Shown here one piece after another: positions 26,002 to 34,280 of a stretch of DNA of 64,000 nt. The stretch's first letter is position 1. Each line of letters opens with the position of its first letter. Made by a program: the position numbers and the translations under genes. Origin of the DNA: Frankia sp. RB7 (GTDB lineage: Bacteria; Pseudomonadota; Alphaproteobacteria; Rhizobiales; Xanthobacteraceae); assembly GCA_030403585.1 (NCBI GenBank), contig JAUEPE010000004.1, forward strand, positions 182,668 through 246,667. Direction: 5' to 3'. The notes beneath the pieces are model-generated. The model saw only the letters and a list, made by a program, of their open reading frames with translations. It ran no database searches and was not told the DNA's origin.

Positions 26002-26136
26002 GTGAAGCGGACTTATCAACCCAGCAAACTGGTGCGCAAGCGCCGCCACGGCTTCCGGGCCCGTCTCGCGACCGCCGGCGGTCGCAAGGTTCTGGCTGCC
26101 CGCCGCGCACGCGGCCGCAAGCGTCTGAGCGCCTGA
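26002..26136 (+). CDS. rpmH: 50S ribosomal protein L34
   Basis: This is a 44-residue, strongly basic ribosomal protein of the large subunit, with the universal start [21 protein letters not shown] and the conserved [17 protein letters not shown]. It begins with GTG (26002) rather than ATG, preceded by GGAGAAA eight bases upstream. It is the first gene of the conserved rpmH-rnpA-yidC cluster, 27 bases before rnpA. Confidence 0.98.
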   Translation: MKRTYQPSKLVRKRRHGFRARLATAGGRKVLAARRARGRKRLSA

Positions 26137-26163
26137 GCCGGACCCCCTTTTTGGGATTTCATT

Positions 26164-26607
26164 ATGGATCGGCTGAGGCAGCGAGCGGATTTCCTCGCCG
26201 TTGCCAATGGCGCGCGGGTGAATAGTCCCGCGTTCGTCCTGCAAAGCCTTGACCGCAGAAGCCTTGGTCGCGACGACAGCGGCCCGATTCGGATCGGCTT
26301 CACCGTTACCAAAAAGAACGGCAACGCCCCCCAGCGCAATCGCATCCGGCGCCGGCTTCGCGAACTGGTGAAGCGGCTCGATCCGGTATCGATGCAACCC
26401 CATCATGATTATGTGCTGGTCGGCCGCAGGGACGCGCTGTCGCGCGACTTCACGACCATGCTCGACGATCTGCGCATAGCGTTCACGAAGCCCGCGCGGC
26501 ATACGGCCAAAGGACCTCACAAGGGACAGGTAAAGGGACGTGGGCCAAAGCCCGACCCAAGCCTCGATCCAAGCCCCGGCCCAGCCGCCAGCCGCAAACC
26601 GGATTGA
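26164..26607 (+). CDS. rnpA: Ribonuclease P protein component
   Basis: This is the protein subunit of RNase P, which helps the catalytic RNA cut the 5' leader from tRNA precursors. The family core is present: RLRQRADFLAVANGARVNSP at the start, RIGFTVTKKNGNAPQRNRIRRRLRE with the RNR box near residues 58-66, and HHDYVLVGRRDALSRDF. At 147 residues it is longer than the usual 115-125 because of a Pro/Lys/Gly-rich, probably disordered tail after residue 110, common in this order. The tail overlaps codons upstream of yidC, and no yidD gene lies between them, unlike in enterobacteria. Confidence 0.95.
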   Translation: MDRLRQRADFLAVANGARVNSPAFVLQSLDRRSLGRDDSGPIRIGFTVTKKNGNAPQRNRIRRRLRELVKRLDPVSMQPHHDYVLVGRRDALSRDFTTMLDDLRIAFTKPARHTAKGPHKGQVKGRGPKPDPSLDPSPGPAASRKPD

Positions 26608-26623
26608 TGACGAGACCATAGTG

Positions 26624-28468
26624 ATGACTGACAATCGCAATACCATCCTCGCCGTCATTCTCTCCGGCCTGGTGCTGATCGCCTGGCAGTATTTCTACAA
26701 CGTGCCGGCGATGGAGAAGCAGCGCGCCCTGCAGCAGACGCAGGCCGAGCTCCAGAAGACCACGCCGCAGCCGACCGCGTCGGCAACGCCGGGCGCCACG
26801 CCGCAGGCCGGCACGACGACTCCCACCACGGCGCCGGGCGCGAACCAGCAGGCCCAGCCGACCGTCAGCCGCGACACCGCGATTGCCGCGAGCCCGCGCG
26901 TGAAGATCGATACGCCGCGCCTCGCCGGCAGCATCTCGCTGAAGGGGGGCCGCATCGACGACCTCGCGCTGCTGCAGTTCCGCGAGACGGTCGACCCGAA
27001 ATCGCCGCCGATCATTCTCTATTCGCCCTCCGGCACGGCAGAGCCTTATTACGCCGAGTTCGGCTGGGTGGCAGCAACGGGCGTGACGTCGAAGATGCCG
27101 GATGCCCAGACTGTCTGGCAGCAGGAGGGCAGCGGCAGCCTGACGCCGACCACGCCGGCGGTGCTGAAATGGGATAATGGCGAAGGCCTCACCTTCCGCC
27201 GAACCATCACGGTCGACGACCACTATCTCTTCACCATCAAGGACGACGTGAGCAATGTCGGCAACGGGCCGGTGACGCTCTATCCGTTCGCGCTGATCTC
27301 ACGCCACGGCACGCCGCAGGTGTCGGGCTATTACATTCTGCATGAAGGCCTGATCGGCTATCTCGATGGCTTGCAGGAATATGCCTACAAGAAGATCGAC
27401 GAAGCCAAGTCGGTGAGCTTCAAAGCCACCAATGGCTGGCTCGGCATGACCGACAAGTACTGGGCCTCAGCGCTGCTGCCTGACACCAGCGCGCAGCTTC
27501 AGGCGCGGTTCTCCTCGAACCTCAACGGCACCGTCCATACCTACCAGACCGACTATCTGCTCGATCCCGTCACCGTCGCGATCGGCGGCACTGCGACCGC
27601 AAACGCGCGGCTGTTCGCGGGTGCCAAGGAAGCCGGCGTCGTCGGTGTGTTCCCGTTCGCAGGACTCGGCGGCTACAACAAGGAGCTCGGGCTGAACCAT
27701 TTCGATCTCTTGATCGACTGGGGCTGGTTCTACTTCATCACCAAGCCGATGTTCCTCGGCCTCGACTTCTTCTACCGCTTCTTCGGCAATTTCGGCATCT
27801 CGATCCTGCTCGTGACCGTGATCGTGAAGCTGCTGTTCTTCCCGCTGGCGAACAAGTCCTACGCCTCGATGGCGAAGATGAAGTCGGTCCAGCCGCAGCT
27901 CGCGGCGCTGAAAGAGCGTTATCCCGACGACAAGGTGAAGCAGCAGCAGGAGATGATGGAGATCTACCGCAAGGAGAAGATCAATCCGGTGGCCGGATGT
28001 CTTCCCGTGGTGATCCAGATCCCCGTGTTCTTCTCGCTCTACAAGGTGCTGTTCGTCACCATCGAGATGCGGCACGCGCCGTTCTTCGGCTGGATCAAGG
28101 ACCTCTCGGCGCCCGACCCGACCAATCTGTTCACGCTGTTCGGGCTGCTGCACTACGATCCGACGCAGCTTCCGCTGTTCGGCCACTACCTCGCGCTCGG
28201 CATCTGGCCGATCATCATGGGTATCACGATGTGGTTCCAGATGAAGCTGAACCCGACGCCGCCGGATCCGACGCAGCAGCTCATCTTCAACTGGATGCCG
28301 CTGATCTTCACCTTCATGCTGGCGGGCTTCCCGGCGGGCCTCGTGATCTACTGGGCCTGGAACAACACGCTCTCCGTGCTCCAGCAGAGCTTCATCATGC
28401 GCCGCAACGGCGTGAAGGTGGAACTGTTCGACAATCTCAAGGCGACGTTCGCGAAGAAGGCGACGTAG
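26624..28468 (+). CDS. yidC: Membrane protein insertase YidC
   Basis: This is a 614-residue inner-membrane insertase acting alone or with SecYEG. The first membrane helix (NTILAVILSGLVLIAWQYFY, residues 5-24) is followed by a Thr/Pro/Gln-rich linker, the periplasmic P1 domain (about 85-365), and the five-helix core. The hydrophilic-groove arginine lies in the core region after FFYRFFGNFGISILLVTVIVK; the coiled-coil C1 loop (MKSVQPQLAALKERYPDDK) and PVAGCLPVVIQIPVFFSLYKVL are typical. ATG 26624 is chosen as the start because the family's MTDNRNTILA begins there; the longer frame runs through the rnpA tail. A repeat follows the stop. Confidence 0.97.
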   Translation: MTDNRNTILAVILSGLVLIAWQYFYNVPAMEKQRALQQTQAELQKTTPQPTASATPGATPQAGTTTPTTAPGANQQAQPTVSRDTAIAASPRVKIDTPRLAGSISLKGGRIDDLALLQFRETVDPKSPPIILYSPSGTAEPYYAEFGWVAATGVTSKMPDAQTVWQQEGSGSLTPTTPAVLKWDNGEGLTFRRTITVDDHYLFTIKDDVSNVGNGPVTLYPFALISRHGTPQVSGYYILHEGLIGYLDGLQEYAYKKIDEAKSVSFKATNGWLGMTDKYWASALLPDTSAQLQARFSSNLNGTVHTYQTDYLLDPVTVAIGGTATANARLFAGAKEAGVVGVFPFAGLGGYNKELGLNHFDLLIDWGWFYFITKPMFLGLDFFYRFFGNFGISILLVTVIVKLLFFPLANKSYASMAKMKSVQPQLAALKERYPDDKVKQQQEMMEIYRKEKINPVAGCLPVVIQIPVFFSLYKVLFVTIEMRHAPFFGWIKDLSAPDPTNLFTLFGLLHYDPTQLPLFGHYLALGIWPIIMGITMWFQMKLNPTPPDPTQQLIFNWMPLIFTFMLAGFPAGLVIYWAWNNTLSVLQQSFIMRRNGVKVELFDNLKATFAKKAT

Positions 28469-28475
28469 CTTTTCC

Positions 28476-28561
28476 GGCATTGCGAGGAGCGAAGCGACGA
28501 AGCAATCCAGACTTTTTCCGCGGAGGCATTTTGGATTGCTTCGCTTCGCTCGCAATGACGA
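28476..28561. repeat. Palindromic intergenic repeat (GCAATCCAG family)
   Basis: The two halves are inverted copies, CATTGCGAGGAGCGAAGCGA then GAAGCAATCC, against GGATTGCTTCGCTTCGCTCG then CAATGACG, around a centre of about 24 bases. A second member of the same family is at 42021-42105. It lies between yidC and engB and could fold as a transcript hairpin. Confidence 0.85.
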
Positions 28562-28584
28562 GGTCAACAACTGAAAGCCTTCGC

Positions 28585-29238
28585 ATGACCGACGATAAAG
28601 ATGCGAAGCTGATCGAAACCGGGCGGAAGCTGTTCGCCCGCGACTGGCAATTTATCTGGGCTTCGCCCTCGATCGAAACGCTGCCGCCGATGGCGGGGCT
28701 GGAGATCGCTTTTGCCGGCCGCTCCAATGTCGGCAAGTCGAGCCTGATCAACGCCCTGACCGGCCGCAACGCGCTGGCGCGCACCTCGCATACGCCGGGC
28801 CGCACCCAGGAACTGATCTTCTTCGAGGTCCCGGGCAAGACCGACCTGCGTCTCGTCGACATGCCCGGCTATGGCTACGCCAAGGCGCCGAAGAGCCAGG
28901 TCGCGTCCTGGACCGAGCTGATCCACAAATTCCTGCTCGGACGCGCCTCGCTCGCGCGCGTCTACGTGCTGATCGACGCGCGCCATGGGCTGAAGGACGT
29001 CGATCTCGAAGTGCTCAAGACGCTCGACCGCTCGGCCGTCAGCTATCAGGTCGTGCTGACCAAGGCCGACCAGGTGAAAGCCTCCGAGCTTCAGACGCGC
29101 ATCGCCGAGACCGAGGCCGCGCTGGCCAAGCATCCGGCCGCGTTCCCGAACGTGCTCGCGACCTCGTCACGCGAATCGGCCGGCATGGCTGAGCTGCGCG
29201 CCGCGATGGCAAAGCTGCTGGAAGAGCGGACCAAGTGA
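28585..29238 (+). CDS. engB: Ribosome biogenesis GTPase EngB (YsxC/YihA)
   Basis: This is a 217-residue GTPase needed for late assembly of the large ribosomal subunit. The nucleotide motifs are complete: G1 GRSNVGKSSL (near residues 48-57), G2 TSHTPGRTQ, G3 DMPGYGYAK, G4 TKAD (VVLTKADQVK) and G5 TSSRES. It is a typical length for the family. ATG 28585 (MTDDKDAK) is the start; the longer frame upstream runs through a palindromic repeat. The stop overlaps the start of the DUF423 gene by one base. Confidence 0.96.
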   Translation: MTDDKDAKLIETGRKLFARDWQFIWASPSIETLPPMAGLEIAFAGRSNVGKSSLINALTGRNALARTSHTPGRTQELIFFEVPGKTDLRLVDMPGYGYAKAPKSQVASWTELIHKFLLGRASLARVYVLIDARHGLKDVDLEVLKTLDRSAVSYQVVLTKADQVKASELQTRIAETEAALAKHPAAFPNVLATSSRESAGMAELRAAMAKLLEERTK

Positions 29239-29597
29239 TGGCTCGCCTGCTGATCGGGCTTGCGGGTTTGATGGGCGCCGCCGGCGTCGCGCTGGCCGCG
29301 GCCGCCGCCCATGGCGCTGACGCCAGCCGGCTTGCCTCCGCAAGCGCCATGCTGCTGTTTCATGCAACTGCCATATTGGCCTGCGTCACCCTGCTCGCGC
29401 GCGGCCTTCTGCACGGCGGAATTGGCCTGATCGCCGCGTTCGGCTTCGTGATCGCAGCTACGCTGTTCGCGGGCGACCTCACGTTGCGGCAATTTGCCGG
29501 CCATTCGCTGTTTCCGTTCGCAGCGCCGACCGGCGGAACGCTGATGATCATGAGCTGGCTGGCGGTGACGCTGGCAGCGCTGGTGCCCAACAAATAG
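29238..29597 (+). CDS. DUF423 family membrane protein
   Basis: This is a 119-residue integral membrane protein with four predicted helices (about residues 2-24, 36-56, 60-80 and 92-112) and no large loops. GLMGAAGVALAAAAAHGA near the start and LFHATAILA fit the DUF423 (YgdD-like) family, whose function is unknown. Its start codon shares a base with the engB stop, so the two are translated together. It sits between engB and argB, as in related genomes. Confidence 0.82.
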   Translation: MARLLIGLAGLMGAAGVALAAAAAHGADASRLASASAMLLFHATAILACVTLLARGLLHGGIGLIAAFGFVIAATLFAGDLTLRQFAGHSLFPFAAPTGGTLMIMSWLAVTLAALVPNK

Positions 29598-29680
29598 CAG
29601 GGCGCGAAGACCACTTTGCGCCTCGCCCGCCAATCAGATAGAACGCTGGCCGCGTTAGTCCCGCCAGCGAGATCCGCCTC

Positions 29681-30568
29681 ATGACCGAAATCTCCCCGCT
29701 CGACCAGGCCCGCATCCTGTCCGAAGCGCTGCCGCACATGCAGCAGTACGACGAAGAAACCATCGTCATCAAATATGGCGGCCATGCCATGGGCGACGAG
29801 GAGACCGCGAAGAATTTTGCCCGCGACATCGTGCTGCTCGAACAGACCGCGATCAATCCGGTGGTGGTGCATGGCGGCGGGCCGCAGATCGCGACCATGC
29901 TCAAGCGCCTCGGCATCGTCTCGGAATTCGCCGCCGGTTTGCGCATTACGGATGCCGCGACCATCGAGATCGTCGAGATGGTGCTCGCCGGCTCCGTCAA
30001 CAAGCAGATCGTCGGCTACATCAACGAAGCCGGCGGCAAGGCCGTGGGGCTATCAGGCAAGGACGCCAACATGGTGAAGGCGTCGAAGACGACGCGCACC
30101 ATCATCGACCCGGACTCGCATATCGAGAAGGCGGTCGATCTCGGCTTCGTCGGCGACCCCGAGAAGGTCGACCTCACGCTGCTCAACCAGCTGATCGGCT
30201 ACGAGCTGATCCCGGTGCTGGCGCCGCTCGCGACCTCGAAGGACGGCCAGACGCTGAATGTCAACGCCGACACCTTTGCCGGCGCTGTTGCCGGCGCGCT
30301 GAAGGCCAAGCGCCTGTTGCTGCTCACCGACGTGCCGGGCGTGCTCGACAAGTCGAAAAAGCTGATCCCGCAGCTCTCGGTGAAGGACGCGCGCAAACTG
30401 ATTGCCGACGGCACCATTTCCGGCGGCATGATCCCGAAGGTCGAGACCTGCATCTACGCGCTTGAGCAAGGCGTCGAGGGCGTCGTCATCATCGACGGCA
30501 AGATGCAGCACGCGGTGCTGCTCGAGCTCTTCACCAACACGGGCACGGGGACGCTGATACATAAGTGA
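29681..30568 (+). CDS. argB: Acetylglutamate kinase
   Basis: This enzyme phosphorylates N-acetyl-L-glutamate, the second step of arginine biosynthesis in the cytoplasm. At 295 residues it shows the amino acid kinase fold: [13 protein letters not shown] (near 27-39), [26 protein letters not shown], and [18 protein letters not shown]. The N-terminal helix ([17 protein letters not shown]) and the long C-terminal part are those of arginine-sensitive hexameric enzymes, so feedback inhibition by arginine is likely (inference). No other arg genes are nearby. Confidence 0.97.
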   Translation: MTEISPLDQARILSEALPHMQQYDEETIVIKYGGHAMGDEETAKNFARDIVLLEQTAINPVVVHGGGPQIATMLKRLGIVSEFAAGLRITDAATIEIVEMVLAGSVNKQIVGYINEAGGKAVGLSGKDANMVKASKTTRTIIDPDSHIEKAVDLGFVGDPEKVDLTLLNQLIGYELIPVLAPLATSKDGQTLNVNADTFAGAVAGALKAKRLLLLTDVPGVLDKSKKLIPQLSVKDARKLIADGTISGGMIPKVETCIYALEQGVEGVVIIDGKMQHAVLLELFTNTGTGTLIHK

Positions 30569-30590
30569 TGCGGGAGCGAACAAAGAGCGG

Positions 30591-30676
30591 CGTCATGGCC
30601 GGGCTTGTCCCGGCCATCCACGATCTTTTGTCTCGCGCCAAGAACGTGGATGCCCGGCACAAGGCCGGGCATGACG
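30591..30676. repeat. Palindromic intergenic repeat (CGTCATG family)
   Basis: The halves CGTCATGGCCGGGCTTGTCC and GGCACAAGGCCGGGCATGACG are inverted copies around CCATCCACG...CGTGGATGCC. It lies just after argB and would form a long hairpin in the transcript. Its sequence differs from the other repeat families in this window. Confidence 0.85.
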
Positions 30677-30723
30677 GGTTGCAAGAGAGGCGACGTCGCC
30701 GTTCGACTCTCACCCGCTTGCTG

Positions 30724-31710
30724 ATGTCCCTTCCGGCGGCGGCCGTCTCGTTTGTCTTCTCCTCCGCGCCGGCCTTCGCCGACCTCAAGATCTGCAACCG
30801 CATGTCCTATGTCGTCGAGGCCGCGATCGGCATCGACGACAAGGCGGCGACGGCGACGCGGGGCTGGTTCAGGATCGATCCCGCGACCTGCCGCGTGGTG
30901 GTTCAGGGCACGCTCTCCGCCGACCGCATCCTGCTCAATGCGCGGGCGCTCGGCGTCTATGGTGCCTCGCCAATCCCGCAGAACGGCAGCGACACGCTGT
31001 GCGTGGCGCAGGACAATTTCGTCATCGCTGCCGCGCGCCAATGCCGCAGCGGCCAGACCCAGGCTGCCTTCACCCAGATCACGCCGACGCAAGGCGATGA
31101 CGGCAATCTCGTCGCCTATCTCGCCGAGGATTCCGAATATGACGACGAGCAGGCGCGGCTCGCCGGCATCCAGCGGCTGCTGGTGATCGCGGGCTACGAC
31201 ATCGGCGCAATCGACGGTGTCGACGGACCGAAGACGCAGGCCGCACTCGCTGCATTCCTGAAGAGCCGCGGATTGTCCACCGACGTGGTTTCCTCGCCGA
31301 ATCTGTTCAAGACCATGGTCGATGCGGCGCAGACGCCGTCGCCGAGCGGTCTCACCTGGTGCAACGACACGCCGCACAAGGTGATGGCGGCGGTCGCAAC
31401 CGACGACGGCAAGTCGGTGACGAGCCGCGGCTGGTACCGCATCGATCCCAAGACCTGCCTGCATCCGGATGTCGCCGGCCAGCCGAAGCAGATTTTCAGC
31501 TTCGCGGAAGCGGTGGATAGCGACAACCGCGCCATCAAGCTGAAGGACAAACCGCTGAACTGGGGCGGCGACAAGCAGCTCTGCACGCGCGAAACCAAGT
31601 TCGAGACCAACGAGCAGACCGATTGCGGCGCGCGCGGATTTGCGCCGACGGGTTTTGGCGCGGTGGACATGTCGAGCGGCGGCAAGACGCTGCGTTTTGC
31701 AATGCCGTGA
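30724..31710 (+). CDS. Secreted DUF1036 protein with central peptidoglycan-binding-like domain
   Basis: This is a 328-residue exported protein. A signal peptide (about residues 1-20, ending APAFA) is followed by a DUF1036 unit (DLKICNRMSYVVEAAIGIDD, WFRIDPATCRVV), a segment resembling a peptidoglycan-binding domain (IQRLLVIAGYDIGAIDGVDG then PKTQAALAAFLKSRG, about 140-180), and a second DUF1036 unit (LTWCNDTPHKVMAAVATDDG, GWYRIDPKTCLHPD). The internal repeat shows the paired N-x-T/S and WxRIDPxTC motifs. ATG 30724 is chosen because the upstream frame runs through a palindromic repeat. The function is unknown; the layout suggests a periplasmic protein near the cell wall. Confidence 0.82.
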   Translation: MSLPAAAVSFVFSSAPAFADLKICNRMSYVVEAAIGIDDKAATATRGWFRIDPATCRVVVQGTLSADRILLNARALGVYGASPIPQNGSDTLCVAQDNFVIAAARQCRSGQTQAAFTQITPTQGDDGNLVAYLAEDSEYDDEQARLAGIQRLLVIAGYDIGAIDGVDGPKTQAALAAFLKSRGLSTDVVSSPNLFKTMVDAAQTPSPSGLTWCNDTPHKVMAAVATDDGKSVTSRGWYRIDPKTCLHPDVAGQPKQIFSFAEAVDSDNRAIKLKDKPLNWGGDKQLCTRETKFETNEQTDCGARGFAPTGFGAVDMSSGGKTLRFAMP

Positions 31711-31724
31711 TTGAGAGAGTTTTG

Positions 31725-32417
31725 ATGAAATCCCCCCGCACCTTCGCCCACGTCGACACCTGGGTGTTCGACCTCGACAACACGCTCTATCCGCATCACG
31801 TCAATCTGTGGCAGCAGGTCGACGCTAGAATCGGAGAGTTCGTGTGTAACTGGCTGCACGTAGGCCCGGAAGAAGCGCGCAAGGTCCAGAAGGACTATTA
31901 CCAGCGCTTCGGCACCACCATGCGCGGCATGATGACCCTGCATGGCGTGCGCGCCGACGATTATCTCGCTTACGTGCACAAGATCGACCATTCGCCGCTG
32001 GAGCCGAACCCGGCGCTCGGCGCGGCCATCGCAAAGCTGCCGGGGCGAAAACTGATCCTGACCAACGGCTCGGTCGACCATGTCGATGCGGTGTTGGCGC
32101 GGCTCGGCCTCGGCTCACATTTCGACGGCGTGTTCGACATCATCGCCGCCGAATTCGAACCCAAGCCGGCGGCGCAGACCTATCAGAAATTCCTCAGCCA
32201 ACATGCGGTCGACCCGACCAAAGCTGCCATGTTCGAAGATCTCGCCCGCAACCTCACCGTCCCGCACGAGCTCGGCATGACCACGGTGCTGGTGGTGCCG
32301 GACGGGACGAGGGAAGTGGTGCGCGAGGATTGGGAGCTCGAGGGCCGCGATGCCGCGCATGTCGACCATGTTACGGATGATCTGGCGGGATTTTTGGCGC
32401 GGTTGTTGCCCAAATAA
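31725..32417 (+). CDS. HAD-superfamily pyrimidine 5'-nucleotidase
   Basis: This is a 230-residue phosphatase of the SDT1-like pyrimidine nucleotidase family. Motif I is [11 protein letters not shown] with the nucleophile aspartate (near residues 14-18), motif [12 protein letters not shown], motif III the lysine in [14 protein letters not shown], and motif IV the acidic pair in MFEDLARN. It removes phosphate from pyrimidine or other nucleoside monophosphates, or simple phosphate esters; the substrate is uncertain. ATG 31725 follows the DUF1036 gene by 14 bases with a purine-rich GAGAG site. Presence between argB and dapD is common in the group. Confidence 0.85.
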   Translation: MKSPRTFAHVDTWVFDLDNTLYPHHVNLWQQVDARIGEFVCNWLHVGPEEARKVQKDYYQRFGTTMRGMMTLHGVRADDYLAYVHKIDHSPLEPNPALGAAIAKLPGRKLILTNGSVDHVDAVLARLGLGSHFDGVFDIIAAEFEPKPAAQTYQKFLSQHAVDPTKAAMFEDLARNLTVPHELGMTTVLVVPDGTREVVREDWELEGRDAAHVDHVTDDLAGFLARLLPK

Positions 32418-32422
32418 CCGCT

Positions 32423-32456
32423 GTCGTCCCGGGGCGCGAAGCGAGCCCGGGACGAC
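32423..32456. repeat. Hairpin after the nucleotidase gene
   Basis: The perfect 11-bp arms GTCGTCCCGGG and CCCGGGACGAC enclose 12 bases. It lies six bases after the nucleotidase stop and may act as a terminator, though there is no T-run. Confidence 0.6.
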
Positions 32457-32544
32457 GACCGAGTACGCCTTGACTCTCGCGGCCCAAATCCGGAAAAAGC
32501 GCCCCAATCCTACAAAATCCCCGTCTGCCTCTGAGGAAATCCCG

Positions 32545-33390
32545 ATGTCCCTGTCCGCCCTGGAATCCACCATCAACAGTGCCTTCGACGCGCGCGACGG
32601 CATCTCGCCCTCGACCAAGGGCGAAGTGCGCGAGGCCGTGAACCAGTCGCTGGAGATTCTGGACAAGGGCGAGGCGCGCGTTGCCGAGCGCGGGGCCGAT
32701 GGCAAGTGGAAGGTCAATCAGTGGCTGAAGAAGGCCGTGCTGCTCTCCTTCCGCCTCAACGACATGGACGTCATTCCCGGCGGCCCGGGCCAGGCGAACT
32801 GGTGGGACAAGGTGCCCTCGAAGTTCGAAGGCTGGGGCCCGAACCGTTTTCGCGATGCCGGTTTTCGCGCGGTGCCGGGCGCCATCGTCCGCCGCTCGGC
32901 CTTCATCGCCAAGAACGTCGTGCTGATGCCGTCCTTCGTCAATCTCGGCGCCTATGTCGATGAGAGCACCATGGTCGACACCTGGGCCACCGTCGGCTCC
33001 TGCGCGCAGATCGGCAAGCGCGTGCACATCTCCGGCGGCGCCGGCATCGGCGGCGTGCTCGAGCCGCTGCAGGCCGAGCCCGTCATCATCGAGGACGACT
33101 GCTTCATCGGCGCGCGCTCCGAGGTTGCCGAGGGCGTCATCGTGCGCAAGGGCGCGGTGCTGGCGATGGGCGTGTTCCTGGGCGCCTCGACCAAGATCGT
33201 CGATCGCGAGACCGGCGAGACCTTCATCGGCGAAGTGCCTGAATATTCGGTGGTGGTGCCCGGCGCGCTGCCCGGCAAGCCGATGAAGAACGGCCAGATC
33301 GGCCCGAGCACGGCCTGCGCGGTCATCGTCAAGCGCGTCGACGAACGCACGCGTTCGAAGACCAGCATCAACGAACTGCTGCGGGATTGA
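32545..33390 (+). CDS. dapD: 2,3,4,5-tetrahydropyridine-2,6-dicarboxylate N-succinyltransferase
   Basis: This enzyme transfers succinyl from succinyl-CoA to tetrahydrodipicolinate in the lysine/diaminopimelate pathway. At 281 residues it starts with the family's helical N-domain and continues as a left-handed beta-helix of hexapeptide repeats ([60 protein letters not shown]). It works as a trimer. ATG 32545 is chosen because [15 protein letters not shown] is the usual start. The partner dapE lies 2.3 kb downstream on the same strand, so the succinylase branch is encoded here; dapC is not seen. Confidence 0.96.
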   Translation: MSLSALESTINSAFDARDGISPSTKGEVREAVNQSLEILDKGEARVAERGADGKWKVNQWLKKAVLLSFRLNDMDVIPGGPGQANWWDKVPSKFEGWGPNRFRDAGFRAVPGAIVRRSAFIAKNVVLMPSFVNLGAYVDESTMVDTWATVGSCAQIGKRVHISGGAGIGGVLEPLQAEPVIIEDDCFIGARSEVAEGVIVRKGAVLAMGVFLGASTKIVDRETGETFIGEVPEYSVVVPGALPGKPMKNGQIGPSTACAVIVKRVDERTRSKTSINELLRD

Positions 33391-33403
33391 ATCAGTACGA
33401 GGC

Positions 33404-33474
33404 GAGTGGCGAATGGAGAGTGGCGAATAGGGACCTAAGCTCCACTCGCCACTCGCTATTCACCAATCGCCCCT
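33404..33474. repeat. Repeated and inverted GAGTGGCGAAT motif
   Basis: GAGTGGCGAATG and GAGTGGCGAATAG occur in direct order, and their complement (CCACTCGCCACTCGCTATTC) follows within 40 bases, so the segment can fold as a hairpin. It separates dapD from the DUF805 gene. Confidence 0.65.
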
Positions 33475-33544
33475 CCCTATCGAACCCACCTTCCCTCCAT
33501 CGCGACCAACAACCGGGCGGCCTCTCTCGCCCGGAGCCTTTGCC

Positions 33545-34201
33545 ATGGACTGGAGCTGGTACCTCTTCCGCTGCGACGGCCGCATCAACCGCGCTCTGCT
33601 GTGGCAGGCGCTGCTGATCGTCGCCGCGCTGCTGGCCTTGCTTGGGCTGATCAGTCAGGTCATCCACCTCATCAGCGCCACGGGATCGCTGAAATTCTCT
33701 CTGAAGCTCGATTTCTACTTCGGCCTCGACGAGCTCTTCAAGGCCGTTGATCCCAGGACCTACCGTTTGCAGGCATCCGGCGATCGCACGATCCTGGTTC
33801 TGAACGCCCTCGGCGGCATGCTGTTCTTCTGGATCTACCTCGCGACTGCGATCAAGCGGCTGCACGATCGCAACCGGAGCGGCTGGTGGATCGTCCCCTT
33901 TTTCTTCGTCCCCAGACTGATGTTTCATTTCTCGGACTGGCTTCCCGACGCCAACTGGTTTCTTCCGTTCGACTGGGCCATCCAAGCGCTGTGGCTGTGG
34001 GGAATCGTCGACATGTTCTTTCTGCGCGGCACTTCGGGCAGCAACCGGTTCGGCCCCGATCCGCTGGCGGACATCGTGGACGAGACGCGGGCTGCGCGCA
34101 CACCGGCCTGGGATCAGCAGAGCGAACTGGACATCGTGCCTTACAGGGCCTCACCCCCGCGCGCGATGAGCCGAGTGGAAAGGCCGATCGACGCAGCGTG
34201 A
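33545..34201 (+). CDS. DUF805 family membrane protein
   Basis: This is a 218-residue protein with about four membrane helices in the first 150 residues. The DUF805 hallmarks are the N-terminal WSWYLFRCDGRINRALLWQA and the central IYLATAIKRLHDRNRSGWWIV (near 98-118), followed by a polar C-terminal tail with NRFGPDP. A 50-residue loop between helices (about 45-85) is larger than usual. The function is unknown. It lies between the two lysine biosynthesis genes. Confidence 0.85.
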   Translation: MDWSWYLFRCDGRINRALLWQALLIVAALLALLGLISQVIHLISATGSLKFSLKLDFYFGLDELFKAVDPRTYRLQASGDRTILVLNALGGMLFFWIYLATAIKRLHDRNRSGWWIVPFFFVPRLMFHFSDWLPDANWFLPFDWAIQALWLWGIVDMFFLRGTSGSNRFGPDPLADIVDETRAARTPAWDQQSELDIVPYRASPPRAMSRVERPIDAA

Positions 34202-34280
34202 CCGGGCACGTTGCCGGATCGGCGATACAATTATAAGGTGTCGTACGAAAATACTGCACCTGCGAGAAGGAGGCGGGACG

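Noticed and set aside
30565..30723. Upstream extension of the DUF1036 gene
   Set aside because: The extra codons translate a palindromic repeat and precede a good signal peptide start.
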